The notes beneath the pieces were generated by a model. That model ran no database searches and was not told the origin of the DNA. It saw nothing but the letters and a program-made list of their open reading frames with translations. The translations under genes were made by a program, and so were the position numbers. Positions 32,316 through 43,765 of a stretch of 64,000 bases of DNA are shown here, one piece after another; position 1 is the stretch's first letter, and every line of letters starts with the position of its first letter. This stretch comes from Hyperoodon ampullatus (lineage: Eukaryota; Chordata; Mammalia; Artiodactyla; Ziphiidae), in contig OX457057.1 in NCBI GenBank assembly GCA_949752795.1, positions 8,794,632-8,858,631 on the forward strand, written 5' to 3'.

Positions 32316-32764
32316 CGCCCCTCCTCCCTCCCAGACGGATTGAGCCCAGTGGTGGGAGGTGTGCAGGTGAGCAGAGAGAGGGCAGCTTCTCCACCTCCTT
32401 GGAACTGGCCTTGATGTGTGAGCGTGACTGCGGTCCTGGTGCCTACTTCCCCAGCGCTCTGGGGTGAATAATCTGACTGCAGCCAGCGCCTCACTAACCT
32501 GCCCATTAGCTCCTTGCTGGAGACGCGGGGATGTCTCTGTGGCCTCGCTCCCTGCCTCCCACTTTCCCGGGAAGGAGCCAGGCCAGACGGGCTGGGCAGT
32601 GCACCTCTCAGCACCCTGCCAGGGCCAGTGCTGAACTCTGAGTGACAGAGGATTGGCAGGTGGGAAGTCGGCCGATATGCGGTTAGAATGAGGCACAGAA
32701 GACACTGTGACTGGGAGCGTACTGGACCCATGAGGACACCCTGCCCCCTGACACTGGGAATCTG

Positions 32765-33060
32765 GGTGCCTCATTCAATCGCATTTGTCTTGAGCAGCTA
32801 TCCTTACCAAGCTCAGGGCTGCGTGCTAGGGATCCTGATGGTCCCTGATTTCCAGGACTGCAGCCCACTGAGGGAGACAGATGGTAATGCAGAGGCGTAA
32901 TGCAGGTGGGAAGTGCACCCATCTTCAAGGAAGCTCAGCTGTCCCTACCTGGAGGTGTGGGGCAGGGGGCAGGGGGTGTCACTGAGGAGGTGACATTTGA
33001 CCTGGGCCTTGATGGCTGCATAAGATAAGTCCAGAAGAGGAGGAGGCAAAGAAGACTACG
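32765..33060 (-). mobile_element. L2 LINE
   Basis: Reverse L2: 'ctgatttccaggactgcagc', 'ccactgagggagacagatgg', 'aggaggtgacatttgacctg', 'ggccttgatggctgcata'. Confidence 0.77.
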
Positions 33061-33599
33061 TGAGATGTGGCAAAAGACTGCAAAGTGTGGAGGTGTGAAA
33101 GGGCATGAAGCTGGGGGCGGGTCACCTGCCTTCCAACACCTGCCTTCTGGCCCACGCGGAGGCACCAGCCTCCACAGCTTTCTTAGAGCTGGCGGAGGAG
33201 AAGGGGGAGGACAGAAAAAGCACCAGTTCCAAGGTCTGAGGCCCACACTTGCCACTAACAGAGGTGGAGGCATTCTCAGAGATCAGGGAGCACCTGGGGT
33301 CGCAAAGAGAGTTTAATTTTGGTGCCAACCCTAACCACCTGGGAGGGCTGCACTCCCTGAGGGTGGCGGAGGCAGGGGAAGGATGTGCTGAGAAAAGCTC
33401 TCTGGTCAACCGAGGCTCAGTGGGAAGCAGGGCTGTGATGGATTAGCAATGTCTGCCAGGGGAACACTGTGTGGGCGGGGCAGCCCTGATCTGGTCCAGG
33501 CCCCTCGGTTTCCACATGTGGAGATGGAAACGCAAGGACACACAGCGCTGGGGGAGATGCCAGATCTCCTCTCCCAGTCCAGGGCTCTCTCCACTATAC

Positions 33600-33765
33600 C
33601 AGCATTTCTCAAACTTGAGCACGCATAGGAATCACCCGGAAAAGCCTGTTAAACCACAGATTCTGGGTCCCACTCCTAGAGTTCTGATCCTGAAATTTAC
33701 TTTTCTAATAAACTCCCAGGGGATGCGGCTGGTCTGGGGACCTCACTTGGAGAACCCCTGCTCCA
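33600..33765 (+). mobile_element. MER5A-type hAT-Charlie MITE
   Basis: Short non-autonomous DNA transposon: 'agcatttctcaaacttgagc', 'aggaatcacccggaaaagcc', 'tctaataaactcccagggga', 'cacttggagaacccctg'. Confidence 0.78.
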
Positions 33766-33959
33766 CACCCACCTGCTGGGTTGAAAAATGAGAATAACCT
33801 CATTTCTGAAAAGCGGGGAGAACCATGCCCTCCTGAGCTCCTAGGGTTACAGCAAAGAGCATAGGAGGTCAAGCTGGGAATGTCTCTGTAAAGTGAAAGC
33901 AATGGTCAACCTCGGTTGCACATCTGGGTCACCTGCTGGACATTAGAAAGTCCTGCTTG

Positions 33960-34095
33960 AAAAGAAATGGCATTGATGTGGTGTGATGAAGGTGTTAGCT
34001 AATGCTACCGTGGTCATCACTTTGCAGGACATAAGTGTATCAAATCAACACGTTGTACACCTTAAACTTACACAATGTTAGATGTCAATGATATC
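33960..34095 (+). mobile_element. LINE (L1) 3'-end fragment
   Basis: 'atcaacacgttgtacacctt', 'aaacttacacaatgttagat', 'gtcaatgatatctcagtaaa' match a common L1 3' terminus. Inserted between MER5-type copies. Confidence 0.55.
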
Positions 34096-34099
34096 TCAG

Positions 34100-34218
34100 T
34101 AAAGTCCTGCTGCCCAGGCCACAGCTCAGACCAATTAAGTCAGAATCCCCAGGGTATATCCAGGCATCAGGGTTTTCTAAACCTCCTCTGGTGATTCTAA
34201 CATGCGGCCAGCCTTGAG
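34100..34218 (+). mobile_element. MER5-type MITE
   Basis: 'gaccaattaagtcagaatcc', 'ccaggcatcagggttttcta', 'ctctggtgattctaacatgc', 'cagccttgagaa'. Confidence 0.72.
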
Positions 34219-34224
34219 AAGGAG

Positions 34225-34352
34225 TGGGGGACCTTGCTGAAAATGCAGCTTCACGTTCAGTAGGTCCAGGATAGGACTGAGAGTCTGCATTTTTATTAAA
34301 TGCCCAGGTGTTGCTGATGCTGCTGCATGGACCATGCTTTGAGAAACAAGGT
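34225..34352 (+). mobile_element. MER5A-type MITE
   Basis: 'gctgaaaatgcagcttcacg', 'ttcagtaggtccaggatagg', 'caggtgttgctgatgctgct', 'ccatgctttgagaaacaagg'. Confidence 0.75.
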
Positions 34353-34794
34353 CCAGAGGAGAGAAAGAACCTGCTCTTATCCTCTGTGAGGCCGGGCACA
34401 TTTCGGGATATTTTAACTAGGCAGTTAAGGGTTCATTATCATGTTTGCACCCTCCCTCCCTGTTCCCAGTGTTACCAGCGTGCCATGCTGAATGAACCGT
34501 TTCCATCCTGTCTGCAGCCCTGACTGGGGGGAACTGGGGACCACTCCAGAGCTCACTGCCAAGTGCAGCCCCTGCAGACCCCAAGCTGCTTTGTCAGGCA
34601 GGAGCCAGGCACCCCATTGGCCACCCCTCATTTCCTTCATCTCCATTCTGATCTTTAGCAAGCAGCGTCAGATATGATAGATTTTTTGTTTGCAAACCCA
34701 GCCTCGAGGCTGGAAATTGACATCTCCCTTTCTCCTCTTGCATCCTTTGTATCCTACTGCCTTTTTGCTCATGATTCCTCCTTGTCAGTTGCCC

Positions 34795-35015
34795 ACATGG
34801 TATTTCAGCCAATTCATGCATTGATTGAGCACCTACTGTGTGCAAAGGGGGTGACAGTTTGCTCTATGACCTTGAGCAAGTCTTTCACTCACCCTAACTG
34901 AGCAGCTTATGGGTCAGGACCTTATTTTAGTCACCTTAGTGTCCTCAGAGTCTAGTATAGTGCCTGGCAAGTAGACTGCTCATCCATTTGGTAAATGGAT
35001 GCTGCTGAATGAGTG
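34795..35015 (+). mobile_element. MIR/L2 fragments
   Basis: A reverse MIR/L2-like 'attgattgagcacctactgt' is followed by a forward L2-like tail, 'gagtctagtatagtgcctgg' to 'gaatgagtgaa'. The boundary between them is unclear. Confidence 0.5.
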
Positions 35016-35159
35016 AAGTGAGGACCTCTCAGACCTCGGTTTTTGCCTGTAGAACGGGAGTGGTAAGGCCTGTTTCATAAGAGAGTAGTGAGGCTCCTCA
35101 TTAGTGGGGAGGCCTCCAGTTTACAGGTGGCTAAACCGATGTCAAGATACACAAGAAGC

Positions 35160-35365
35160 GGGCTTCCCTGGTGGCGCAGTGGTTGAGAGTCCGCCTGCTG
35201 ATGCGGGGGACACGGGTTCGTGCCCCGGTCCGGGAAGATCCCACATGCCACGGAGTGGCTGGGACCGTGAGCCATGGCCGCTGGGCCTGTGCGTCCGGAG
35301 CCTGTGCTCCGCAACAGGAGAGGCCACAACAGTGAGAGGCCCGCATACCGCAAAAAAAAAAAAAA
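35160..35365 (+). mobile_element. CHR-2 type tRNA-derived SINE
   Basis: Full-length CHR-2 with poly(A). Perfect 16-bp target-site duplication aagatacacaagaagc at 35144-35159 and 35366-35381. Confidence 0.95.
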
Positions 35366-35384
35366 AAGATACACAAGAAGCAAG

Positions 35385-36280
35385 TCACTGGAGAAAGTGA
35401 AACTAGAGCCCAGGTCTATTACACTCAGGAAACTTCATTCAGGGCAAAAGAGCCATTTGCTCTCAAGGAACAGTGGCCAGACTGGAAGTGAAGCTGGATC
35501 CAGGAGCTGTGGCCAGGCAGGAGGCCCTGTGAGCTGGGCCAGTGGCAGCTTCAGCCCTGGCAGAGGGATATAGCCCAGGAGCCAGGTCAGCCGTTGGCAC
35601 TTCTGAAAATTGTCTCAGCAGGTAAGGAAGCCAGAGTGGAGTGTGAGCCTTCATTTCCCTTCCTGAAATATCTGCTCAGAAAGGTTAGCCAGCGAGAGTG
35701 AGCACTGATGCCACGCTGGAGGCTGGCACACTGGGGCCAGGCCCCTGGCACAGAGGAGTCCAGTCTGGGGCAGGCTTCTCTGCCGTCCAAACGCAACCCT
35801 TCCAAGGGGCGTCCTCACCGTCCACCTCTCCCTCTGTGCATCCCTTGTGCTCTCCACTCCCTTGTTTGCGGCAGCCTCTCCTAGCAACGCTGCTCGCATT
35901 GCCCCAGGCCAGCTCAGACCCCATCTTCTCCTTGGATGAAGGGGTGAGAGAGTGCCTTGTAGGAGCACAAACATGAAGGGCTATAAGTTGATGTCATTGC
36001 TGAGACCAGGAAGCTGGGATTATGCATCTCATTCCACCCAGCCCGCCTGGGCCAATCTATAGTGTCTGGTGCTGCAGGAGCTCCTGGTACAGGACAAATG
36101 TGCTGGCATCAGTGGGGTTGCCTAAAGATACCTTAGTTCCTCCCCTTCTCCACACCCATAGCTCTGGGACCCTCTCCATGTTCCTCTAAGTCATGCCTAA
36201 AGTCTAAGGACTTCAACTCCCTGGGATTCAACAAACTGATGATTCGAAGCATCCTTGGCTCTAGATGTCCAGTATTTTAT
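35385..36280. other. Unique non-coding sequence
   Basis: No repeat or gene recognised. Open frames on both strands at 35650-35980 lack any recognisable domain. Confidence 0.4.
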
Positions 36281-36284
36281 GATT

Positions 36285-36835
36285 AAAGGAGTCCAAGTTT
36301 ACTTGGACGCTTTCAGTTGTAAGTGACAGAAAAACTGTTCCACCTGGTCTCATAGCTGACAAATCCAAAAGCAGTTTAGGGCTTCAGGCATAGCTTGATC
36401 CAGGAGCTCAAGTCAAGTCTGTCTCTGTCCCTCAGTTCATGGTGATGTTGGCACACTTTATTCTTGGAATTGACATGGTGGCATTGTGGTTGCTGGTAAC
36501 ACAAAGCCTATATCCTCTAAGTTCCAAGTCCTGCAGGAAAAGCAGTCTCTTTCTGGCTTCCTCTAACTCTTCATATCAAGCCCAGCAGTTTGACAAAAAG
36601 CCCAGGACTGAATTCTCATTGGCCTTAATTTGCTGTGAGTCTATCCCTGAATCAATCACTGTAGCCACGGGGTGATGGGATACTCTGGCTTAGGCCTGGG
36701 TCACGTGTGTGGCCCTCACCGAAATCACATGGGCTGAACGGGAATGGTCGTTCTCTGTTGGAAACTGGTGGGTAGCTATCAAAAGGATGGTGAACAGATG
36801 CAGGAAGGCAAAAATTAAAAGAGGTTCTGAGGCTA
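36285..36835. mobile_element. Ancient interspersed repeat, probably LINE-derived
   Basis: Recurrent mammalian repeat phrases: 'gctttcagttgtaagtgaca', 'cttgatccaggagctcaagt', 'cagtttgacaaaaagcccag', 'tgaatcaatcactgtagcca', 'gggatactctggcttaggcc'. I recognise it as interspersed; the family label is uncertain. Confidence 0.58.
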
Positions 36836-37264
36836 CGTAGATTAGTGATCCTATGAGAACTTGACTCAAAGCTTTGAGGGATTCCTAAAGCTCACCTTTC
36901 AGATTTGGGACAATGGGTGGTGCTGGAAGGTGAGGGTGAGATAACTCTCCACTCTTCCAGGTTAAGCAAACTACATGCCTCTTTATTCTTCTTTTACATT
37001 CAACTCGTGGAGCCTGAGTGTTCTCTTTACATCTCTGCTGTTATTTTGAAAATAGCGTGGCTAAGTTTCTGATGGGGAAGGTGGAGAGTGAGCTAAAGGC
37101 TCTGTGATTAGTGGCTATAAGGAAGGAAGCTGGGGGGCCTGTCTCGTGGCTTTGGGGGGCAGTCGGTTATCAGTTTGAATCTGTAAGAGGAAAGGTAGAG
37201 GCATAAGCACAGCACAGAGGATGGAATCATTGGCCTCAATTCTTCACTCTCCTGGAGTAGTATT

Positions 37265-37640
37265 TCACATTCACACCCTTGCCAGGGCTACATGAGTCTA
37301 CTTCCTCACCACCTGACCTTGGGCTTGACCAGGTGACTTTCTCTGGCCAATGGGATGGCAGCAGATATAATGAGAGAAGAGGCTTGAGATGTGTTTACGT
37401 GGTTGTGCTTGACCGCTTGCACTCCTGCCATAGCCAGAAAAGGAACTTAACCGGAACAGCCACGGCCCCCAACATGACACGTGGAGCAGACGTGAGCGGG
37501 CTCACACCCAAAGCAGAGCTCTCCAGCCGCGTCAAGACCTCTGAGCAACATAGAAGTGTTAATGTTAAATGCCACTGAGACTTTGAAGTGGTTTGTTTTG
37601 CAGCATTATCGTGGCAATAGCTGACTGATACAGGTAGCAA
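37265..37640 (+). mobile_element. LTR-like element (MLT1/MaLR type)
   Basis: 'ctctggccaatgggatggca', 'gaggcttgagatgtgtttac', 'cactcctgccatagccagaa', and the terminus 'gtggcaatagctgactgata'. A 99-codon open frame here is a by-product of the repeat. Confidence 0.55.
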
Positions 37641-37769
37641 GGAGAACGAGAGGCTCTGGGTGACAGAGAAAGAGTGTGTGCAACAGCCCAGCCCTCCAAC
37701 TGGGACTTTGGGGACCCCACCGGACTTTGGGACCCGGGGGTCTACAGTTAGGTCATATGGCACTATCCC

Positions 37770-37855
37770 ACAAAGTGCCATGTGATCGTGGGAAAGTCAT
37801 CCCTTCCTTCAGTGAGCCTCAATTGTCCCATCTCTAAAATGAGCAGAAGAATGTC
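37770..37855 (+). mobile_element. MIR SINE fragment
   Basis: 'gtgatcgtgggaaagtcatc', 'cctcaattgtcccatctcta'. Short and diverged. Confidence 0.48.
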
Positions 37856-38089
37856 TGACTCTGACTTCTGAGCTCAGCATCCAGGTCCCGGTAGAGAAGG
37901 TCCCAGAACTCCAGGCTCTGCTGCTTCTCATGATCTGCCCCTGCCTGCCCCCAGCCTCAGCCTGGGGAGCGGTCCCCCTGCAGCATCTTCATGCAACCTG
38001 GCACTCCACTCATGCTCACACAACACTCTGTATAGAAAACAAGTCAGACTGTGACAAATGCAGAAATAGATGTGTGAAATCGTTCTAGG

Positions 38090-38410
38090 AGCAAAGAAGA
38101 GAGAGAGTTGAAGACTCTTTAGGGGAAAGGATGAGGGTAGGTTTGGGAGTGGCCTCATCCTGGAAGGGATGAGTTTGGCATTGAGTATGAGTGATGCTTC
38201 AGGCAGAGGGAGGGATGTGAGTCAAAGCTGAGAGACACAAAGGAGCCTGGTGTGCTTGAGTGATGAGGGGCTAGCTCTTCAGCTACGACCGAGTCAGGGC
38301 TGCTGGGGGCGAGGAGTGGACGGCCAGTCGACCAGGTTGGAGAGAGGCCATTGAGGAGAGAGGGCCTTGAGTGCCTTATTCAGGGTCAGGACCGTGTCGT
38401 GCAGGCAGTG
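38090..38410 (-). mobile_element. L2 LINE internal fragment
   Basis: Diverged reverse L2 phrases: 'aagggatgagtttggcattg', 'gcttcaggcagagggaggga', 'gggccttgagtgccttattc'. Confidence 0.5.
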
Positions 38411-38804
38411 GGGAAGCGTGGGGCCGTGGAGCAGCAGACTCTCCCGCAGGGAGTAGCCGGTGTCATCAGGGCTTCCTGGGAGCCCCGAGAGCTCTCCCGG
38501 CTTCCCCAGCCCTCCCGTACCAGGCCCAGGAGAGGGCAAGGCCTAGATTCAGGACCTTCATAGGCTGACCCTGGGCTGCCCAAATATACATTGGGAATAG
38601 AAGGATGAGAAGGTACAGAGAATGGAACAGTTCAGGGAGGGAGATGAAATCAGCTTAGAGTTTTAAAGGAAAATCAAGAGGAAAAAAGCATTTGCCAATC
38701 AATCCAGTCAATGTCAATCAATCAGCAGATGGCACCGCATCTAGCCCTCTTACCCTACATGCGATGAGGTGCTAGTGTCCCCAGCAGAGCAGAAGGAGAG
38801 GAGA

Positions 38805-38995
38805 ATGTGGGCTCAGAAGTCAGCTGGGCCTTACAAACCCTGACCTCTCTGAGTCATATTTTCCTCAAAAAGGAAATAATTACTCTCCAAGGGCTATCAT
38901 GAAGATGAAAGAACATGGTGCATGTAAAACACTTGGTATGGACTTGTCACACAGGAAGTGCTCAATATATGTTGACTGTGGCCATTATCAAGGGA
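38805..38995 (+). mobile_element. MIR SINE
   Basis: 'gtcatattttcctcaaaaag', 'ctatcatgaagatgaaagaa', 'acacaggaagtgctcaatat', then 'tgttgactgtggccattatc'. Confidence 0.7.
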
Positions 38996-39049
38996 AGGAA
39001 GACATGTAGAGGAGGAAAGGCGGGGAGTTTGGGGGTGCTGGGGGAGAGA

Positions 39050-39128
39050 TAGGAAAGAAAACAAGGAGGGAGAGGAGGAGAGAGAGGAGGAGGGAGAGGA
39101 GGAGGGAGAGGAGGAGGGGGGAGTAAGG
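39050..39128 (+). repeat. (GGAGGAGA)n-type purine tract
   Basis: Uninterrupted purine repeat of GAGGAGG and GGGAGAGG units. It gives a Pro/Ser-rich spurious frame on the minus strand. Confidence 0.92.
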
Positions 39129-39641
39129 GAACACGCCATCCGTCTGCACCCCCAGACACGCCCAGCCATGCCAGCCTGGCCCTGTCTACTCCCCGTGTGG
39201 CCATTACGCCTACTCACGCATTCCCCCTGCATCCTCCTGCCACATCTGTCAGATGTGGCCCTGGATGCCAGCAAGAACAGCTGTCCCCAGACGTGCCCAG
39301 CTGCAAAATGAGGACCCAGCAGTGTCGTGAAGGACACAGAGGCCTTGGAGGGGTGGCCAAGAGGACAGTTCTGTCAGGAGGCAACCACACCACTGCGATC
39401 ACTGCGCTGGACCTCAGTCTCCCCAGTGGTAAAGGAGAAGCTAGGAGATGACGTGGCATTTTGGATCAAGGGATGTCAATCCCATGATGTGTCCACAGCC
39501 AGAGACCTTGGCCCCTTCATCTTGTCCTGGAAGGTTTAGGTATGACCCCGCCCTCCTGGGTCCTGGGAACTGTCCCGCCATTTTGCTGGATAGCCCTTCT
39601 AGTGTGTGTGGGAGAATCTCATCAGACAAAACAATTCTCAG

Positions 39642-39829
39642 GGCTTCCCTGGTGGCGCAGTGGTTGGGAGTCCGCCTGCCGATGCGGGGGACACGGGTTC
39701 GTGCCCCGGTCTGGGAGGATCCCACGTGCCGCGGAGCGGCTGGGCCCGTGAGCCATGGCCGCTGAGCCTGTGCTCCGGAGCCTGTGCTCCGCAGGGGGAG
39801 AGGCCACAGCAGTGAGAGGCCCGCCTACC

Positions 39830-39867
<38 letters not shown>

Positions 39868-39868
39868 A
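39642..39868 (+). mobile_element. CHR-2 type tRNA-derived SINE with long poly(A)
   Basis: CHR-2 body followed by 35 consecutive A (39832-39866), the longest pure tail in the window. Target-site duplication acaattctcag at 39631-39641 and 39869-39879. Confidence 0.94.
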
Positions 39869-40104
39869 ACAATTCTCAGATTGGAATGTAAGCTCTGTCT
39901 TAGGATTTTTTCTTTTTTTTTTTGGTAGTTTGGGGCTCACAGAGAGAGGCAGTGACTTCCCTAAGGATGAATAGGGAGGTGACTTTTGTTGTGTTTTAGA
40001 CCTAGGATAAGACCTAAGGGCCACAGTAGGGGTCTCTGAGGGTGGTATCTTAACAGGGCCCAAGTTCATCAGGGAGCCGTAGAGCAGATACACATAGTAT
40101 CTTT

Positions 40105-40443
40105 TTTTTTTTTTTTTTTTTTAGAAAAGGAATTCTGCCTTTAAAAAAATTTTTATTTATTTATTTATTTACTTATTTATGGCTGTGTTGGCTCTTCATT
40201 TCTGTGCGAGGGCTTTCTCTAGTTGCGGCAAGCAGGGGCCACTCCTCATTGCGGTGCGCGGGCCTCTCACTATCGCGGCCTCTCTTGTTGCGGAGCACAG
40301 GCTCCAGATGCGCAGGCTCAGTAGTTGTGGTTCACGGGCCTAGTTGCTCCGCGGCATGTGGGATCCTCCCAGACCAGGGCTCGAACCCGTGCCCCCTGCA
40401 TTGGCAGGCAGACTGTCAACCACTGCGCCACCAGGAAAGCCCC
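40105..40443 (-). mobile_element. CHR-1 type (long) SINE
   Basis: Poly(T) and an A/T-rich tail, then a long CHR body ending 'ccaccaggaaagcccc'. Target-site duplication tagtatcttt at 40095-40104 and 40449-40458. Confidence 0.87.
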
Positions 40444-40454
40444 AAACGTAGTAT

Positions 40455-40570
40455 CTTTGACGTCAGGCAAACCTTGGTTCGAATCCTCTCCATGGCTGAC
40501 TCTTTCTGTGACCTTAACCAAGTCCCTTATCCTCCCCAACTCTCAAGTTTTCCATTTGTAAGATGAGAAT
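40455..40570 (+). mobile_element. MIR SINE (copy 1 of two in tandem)
   Basis: 'gacgtcaggcaaaccttggt', 'tcgaatcctctccatggctg', 'gaccttaaccaagtccctta', 'tttccatttgtaagatgag'. Confidence 0.7.
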
Positions 40571-40571
40571 A

Positions 40572-40800
40572 AGAATGTGGTAAAGAACTTGAGCTATGGA
40601 ATCTAACTTCCTAGGGTTGAGTCTTCAGCACTTACCTACTGTGTGACCTAAAGGAGCTTATTCTCTGGGCCTCAATTTCCTCGCCTGGAAATGAGGATGA
40701 TAAGAGAACTCACTTCATGGGGTGAGTTTAAATGAGGTGATGCATGTACAAGGCCTGGTACTCAATAAATGGAGCCATTCATTATTATTGGTGCTGATGT
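40572..40800 (+). mobile_element. MIR SINE (copy 2)
   Basis: 'cttacctactgtgtgaccta', 'gggcctcaatttcctcgcct', 'gtgatgcatgtacaaggcct', 'ggtactcaataaatggagcc'. Confidence 0.8.
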
Positions 40801-40809
40801 TGTTAGCAG

Positions 40810-41750
40810 AATCCCTTGGTGCCCAAGATGTATTTCAATGGCCTGGGCACTGATGATCTGTCTACCAGCCCTTCATTCCAGCTCAAGGACCCCAGCCACG
40901 AGTTCTCTGGCATGGAATGTTCCTTGCCCTGCGCACACTGGATGTGCTAGAATAGGAGCTGGCACTGGGGCAGCCCATCAGAGCTGCACAGATTCCTGAC
41001 TGGGAAAATGCCAGAAAAGCTCTTTCTTGCTGTCACTGCAGAGGCCCAGATAGAGCCTGATGGTCGGTGCTAAAGCTGGCACCAATGGGACAGCCAGGCT
41101 GGTAGGGGCAGGGGGAGCTGCTGACCAGCTTGTGCCAGGAAGCCAAGGCCAGAGGGATAAAAGGGCAGGAAAGGGTAGGAAGATGGGGCTGGCATTCCAT
41201 GCTGAGTCATGGAAGAACTCACACACAGGCAGGTGCATCAGGAGCCTTCGGTATTCCTGGTGCACCTCCCTATACATGACCCCACCCTCTAATGCTTGGG
41301 CAGCCCCCCTGGGTACTCAGAAACCTCCATCAGGTGTAGCTGAGTTATTCTTGAGCCTCAGCACTCCTCACACTGAGCGTCACACCACCTCCAAGGGGCC
41401 AAAATGTCCTCATCCCTTTGCCCTTGCCTCAACTATGGCTCAGGTGTTTGGAAGATGTCCTCAGCCGCTGTCTATTGTTCTAAAACATCCCCAAAGACAA
41501 GAACTGCACTGGGGACTTCTACTCAGCCTCTCCCAGGAGCTCTGAACCAGGCACTGATCTTTTTTTTCCTGTCTTGATCAAAGGTATGTGGTTTCTTTTA
41601 CTGATGCAGAACCAACAGACTCTAGGCTTGACTGTGTAACTGGTTTCATGTTCTTTTGGCAGTTCCATCACATTTACCATTGCTGCCATTCACCCTCTTG
41701 AAAAATTGGGGATTCCATACTCCCCACAGCTTCCTACCTACCCTACACGC
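40810..41750. other. Mostly unique non-coding sequence
   Basis: A 161-codon frame at 41060-41545 has no recognisable domain and no flanking splice logic I can defend. No RNA gene seen. Confidence 0.4.
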
Positions 41751-41754
41751 ATTC

Positions 41755-41930
41755 CCTCGACCCACACTCTCTTGGAAAATCATAGTTAGAGGGGCTCTAG
41801 AGCTCATCTAGTCTCATGCCCTCATTTGTCAGGTTGGAACAAGAGGCCAGAGTGGAAAGGGCACCAAGACCACACTGTAAGTTGTAGCAAACCTGGGGTC
41901 AGCATCCAGGTCTCCCGACTCCCCATCTAC
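41755..41930 (-). mobile_element. MIR-like fragment
   Basis: 'ctagagctcatctagtctca' and 'gaggccagagtggaaagggc' resemble a diverged reverse MIR or related core-SINE. Confidence 0.45.
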
Positions 41931-42019
41931 CTCATTCCCCATTGCCCCACACTTCCACTCCCCTGTCAAGGGAAAGGAAACTCACAGGAAGCAGAGAATC
42001 TCTTTCCAGGGCTCCTTCC

Positions 42020-42225
42020 ATATAGAACACAATAGCTACCATTTATTTCCAGTTCACTCTGTGCCACTAGCTGTGCTGCTATGTGCTTCTGTGCAGTATC
42101 TCCCTCCTTGGGGAGGTGTGGCCACTGTGGCCAGTTTAGACGTAAGGAAATGAGCTCAGAGACATGAAAGGATTTTCCCAAAGCCACAGTGCTAGTATGT
42201 GACTGAGCTGGGATTTAAATAAGAA
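42020..42225 (-). mobile_element. MIR SINE
   Basis: 'atagctaccatttatttcca', 'cgtaaggaaatgagctcaga', 'cccaaagccacagtgctagt', 'tgactgagctgggatttaaa'. Confidence 0.77.
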
Positions 42226-42539
42226 CTTTTGGGGTATTTCTGGCCTCTCCCTTTCAAGCCAGTTCTAACAATAAACCCGCACGGAATCTACTTAAAACCC
42301 ACAACCTGGAGGTTATCCTTTCTCCCTCAAAATGAGACAGTCTCTGGCTAATGCCACGCTGTCCAGATCTTTGGCAGGGTCCTGCTCTTCCCTGCCAGTG
42401 CTTTAACCCCGCTATGTACAATGCCCCTTGGGGTCTAACCCCTCACTCACTTTCACTCTTGAAGGCCTCTACTTGGTCTTCTCCAGATGTTGAAGTCAGA
42501 GCAAAGGCCTCTAGAAACATGGCTGGGGAATGAGGGGAT

Positions 42540-42720
42540 GGCGCATTGGGAGAGGATTATGGGGCAGCCTGAACACTGATGATGCTGTAATTGGCTCCCT
42601 CTTTCCAAGCCGAGGCGTCAGCAGGCCCAGGCGCTGGGGCTAATTGTTGCAGGCAGTTAATAACTTGGATTGTATTCACTCTGGCATAAGTTGCCTGCTT
42701 CCTTGGAGGAGGCAGGCAAG
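42540..42720. promoter_or_regulatory. Candidate conserved regulatory element
   Basis: Unique sequence with 'gatgatgctgtaattggctc', 'gctggggctaattgttgcag', 'gcagttaataacttggattg'. Several homeodomain-type cores next to CpG-bearing GC-rich parts. Inference only. Confidence 0.35.
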
Positions 42721-43284
42721 GCTGGGAAAGGAGTGCTAAGCCTGCTGCTTGTGAAAGTCTGGAGAGGCAGGAGTGAGGGGCTGCCACCTGCCCAGCCTCC
42801 CCCAGGCCCTGTCTGCAGCAGCCCCACCCCAGCCTGGCCCCATCACCTTTCCCCAGACCTCTTTTTCTTCTCTTGAATTATTGGCCCCTCTATCCTCTTC
42901 CACCCCCATAAACTCACACTCACCTCCTGAACGGAACTTCAGGGAGAACGGGGCTGGGGAGAGGAAAGATGCTGTCTTGGGAGAAGCTCGAGACTGAAGG
43001 AGGCCTGGGTTCAACCCAAACTATTCCACTGACTTGCTACACGACCTGGAGTCAGAAATTCATTCACCATGAACTCCGGCAAGTTTCCTGAGCTCTTTTG
43101 CGTCCATTATATCACATGATGAGCAATCGACCTTGAAAGTCATGGAAACAGGGATTGTTCATTCTATCTAGCATATGGCTCTCCAACTATATATAACTAT
43201 ATATATGACTGATTACCTAACTGTTACCTATAAATCTGTGCTCCACCTCAGCTGAAAAGATAATTGCAGGAGTATTATAGGCAG

Positions 43285-43400
43285 AGTTCATTATTACTCC
43301 CATTTTGCAGTTGAGGAAACTGAGTCTCAGAGAAATGAAGTGACTTGCCCAAGGTCATACAGGTAAAAAATGACACATAGAAAAATCAAACTCAGTTTCC
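43285..43400 (-). mobile_element. MIR SINE
   Basis: 'tattactcccattttgcagt', 'tgaggaaactgagtctcaga', 'cttgcccaaggtcatacagg'. Confidence 0.78.
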
Positions 43401-43765
43401 TAAATCTAGAACTCTTTATAGCACACCCTGGTTCACTTGCCTCTGGGCATCCTGGAGGAGGTGAGTTTAGAGGGAAACCTCTAATCTCTTTGGGTTGGGG
43501 CCAAACTCAGTGTGTTAGCAGACTGAAGAGGGAAACACCTATAAATATAGTTACTCTATTCCTTGATGGGGGGACAATGGAGAAATTGCTTTCATCTACT
43601 GCACCGTTAAAAATAAACACCCCATCCGTCACCATATACTCTTTCCCTTAGCTGCTTGAACATTTAGTGGGAGGACTTGATCTGTACACAGTCCCCCTCA
43701 CCAGGGGTGGGGCAAAGAAGTGAGAGGTATTATGGTCACCTGTAGGTCACTCTTGCCCAACAGGC

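Noticed and set aside
37279..37578. 99-codon frame resembling a coding exon
   Set aside because: Lies wholly within an LTR-like interspersed repeat.
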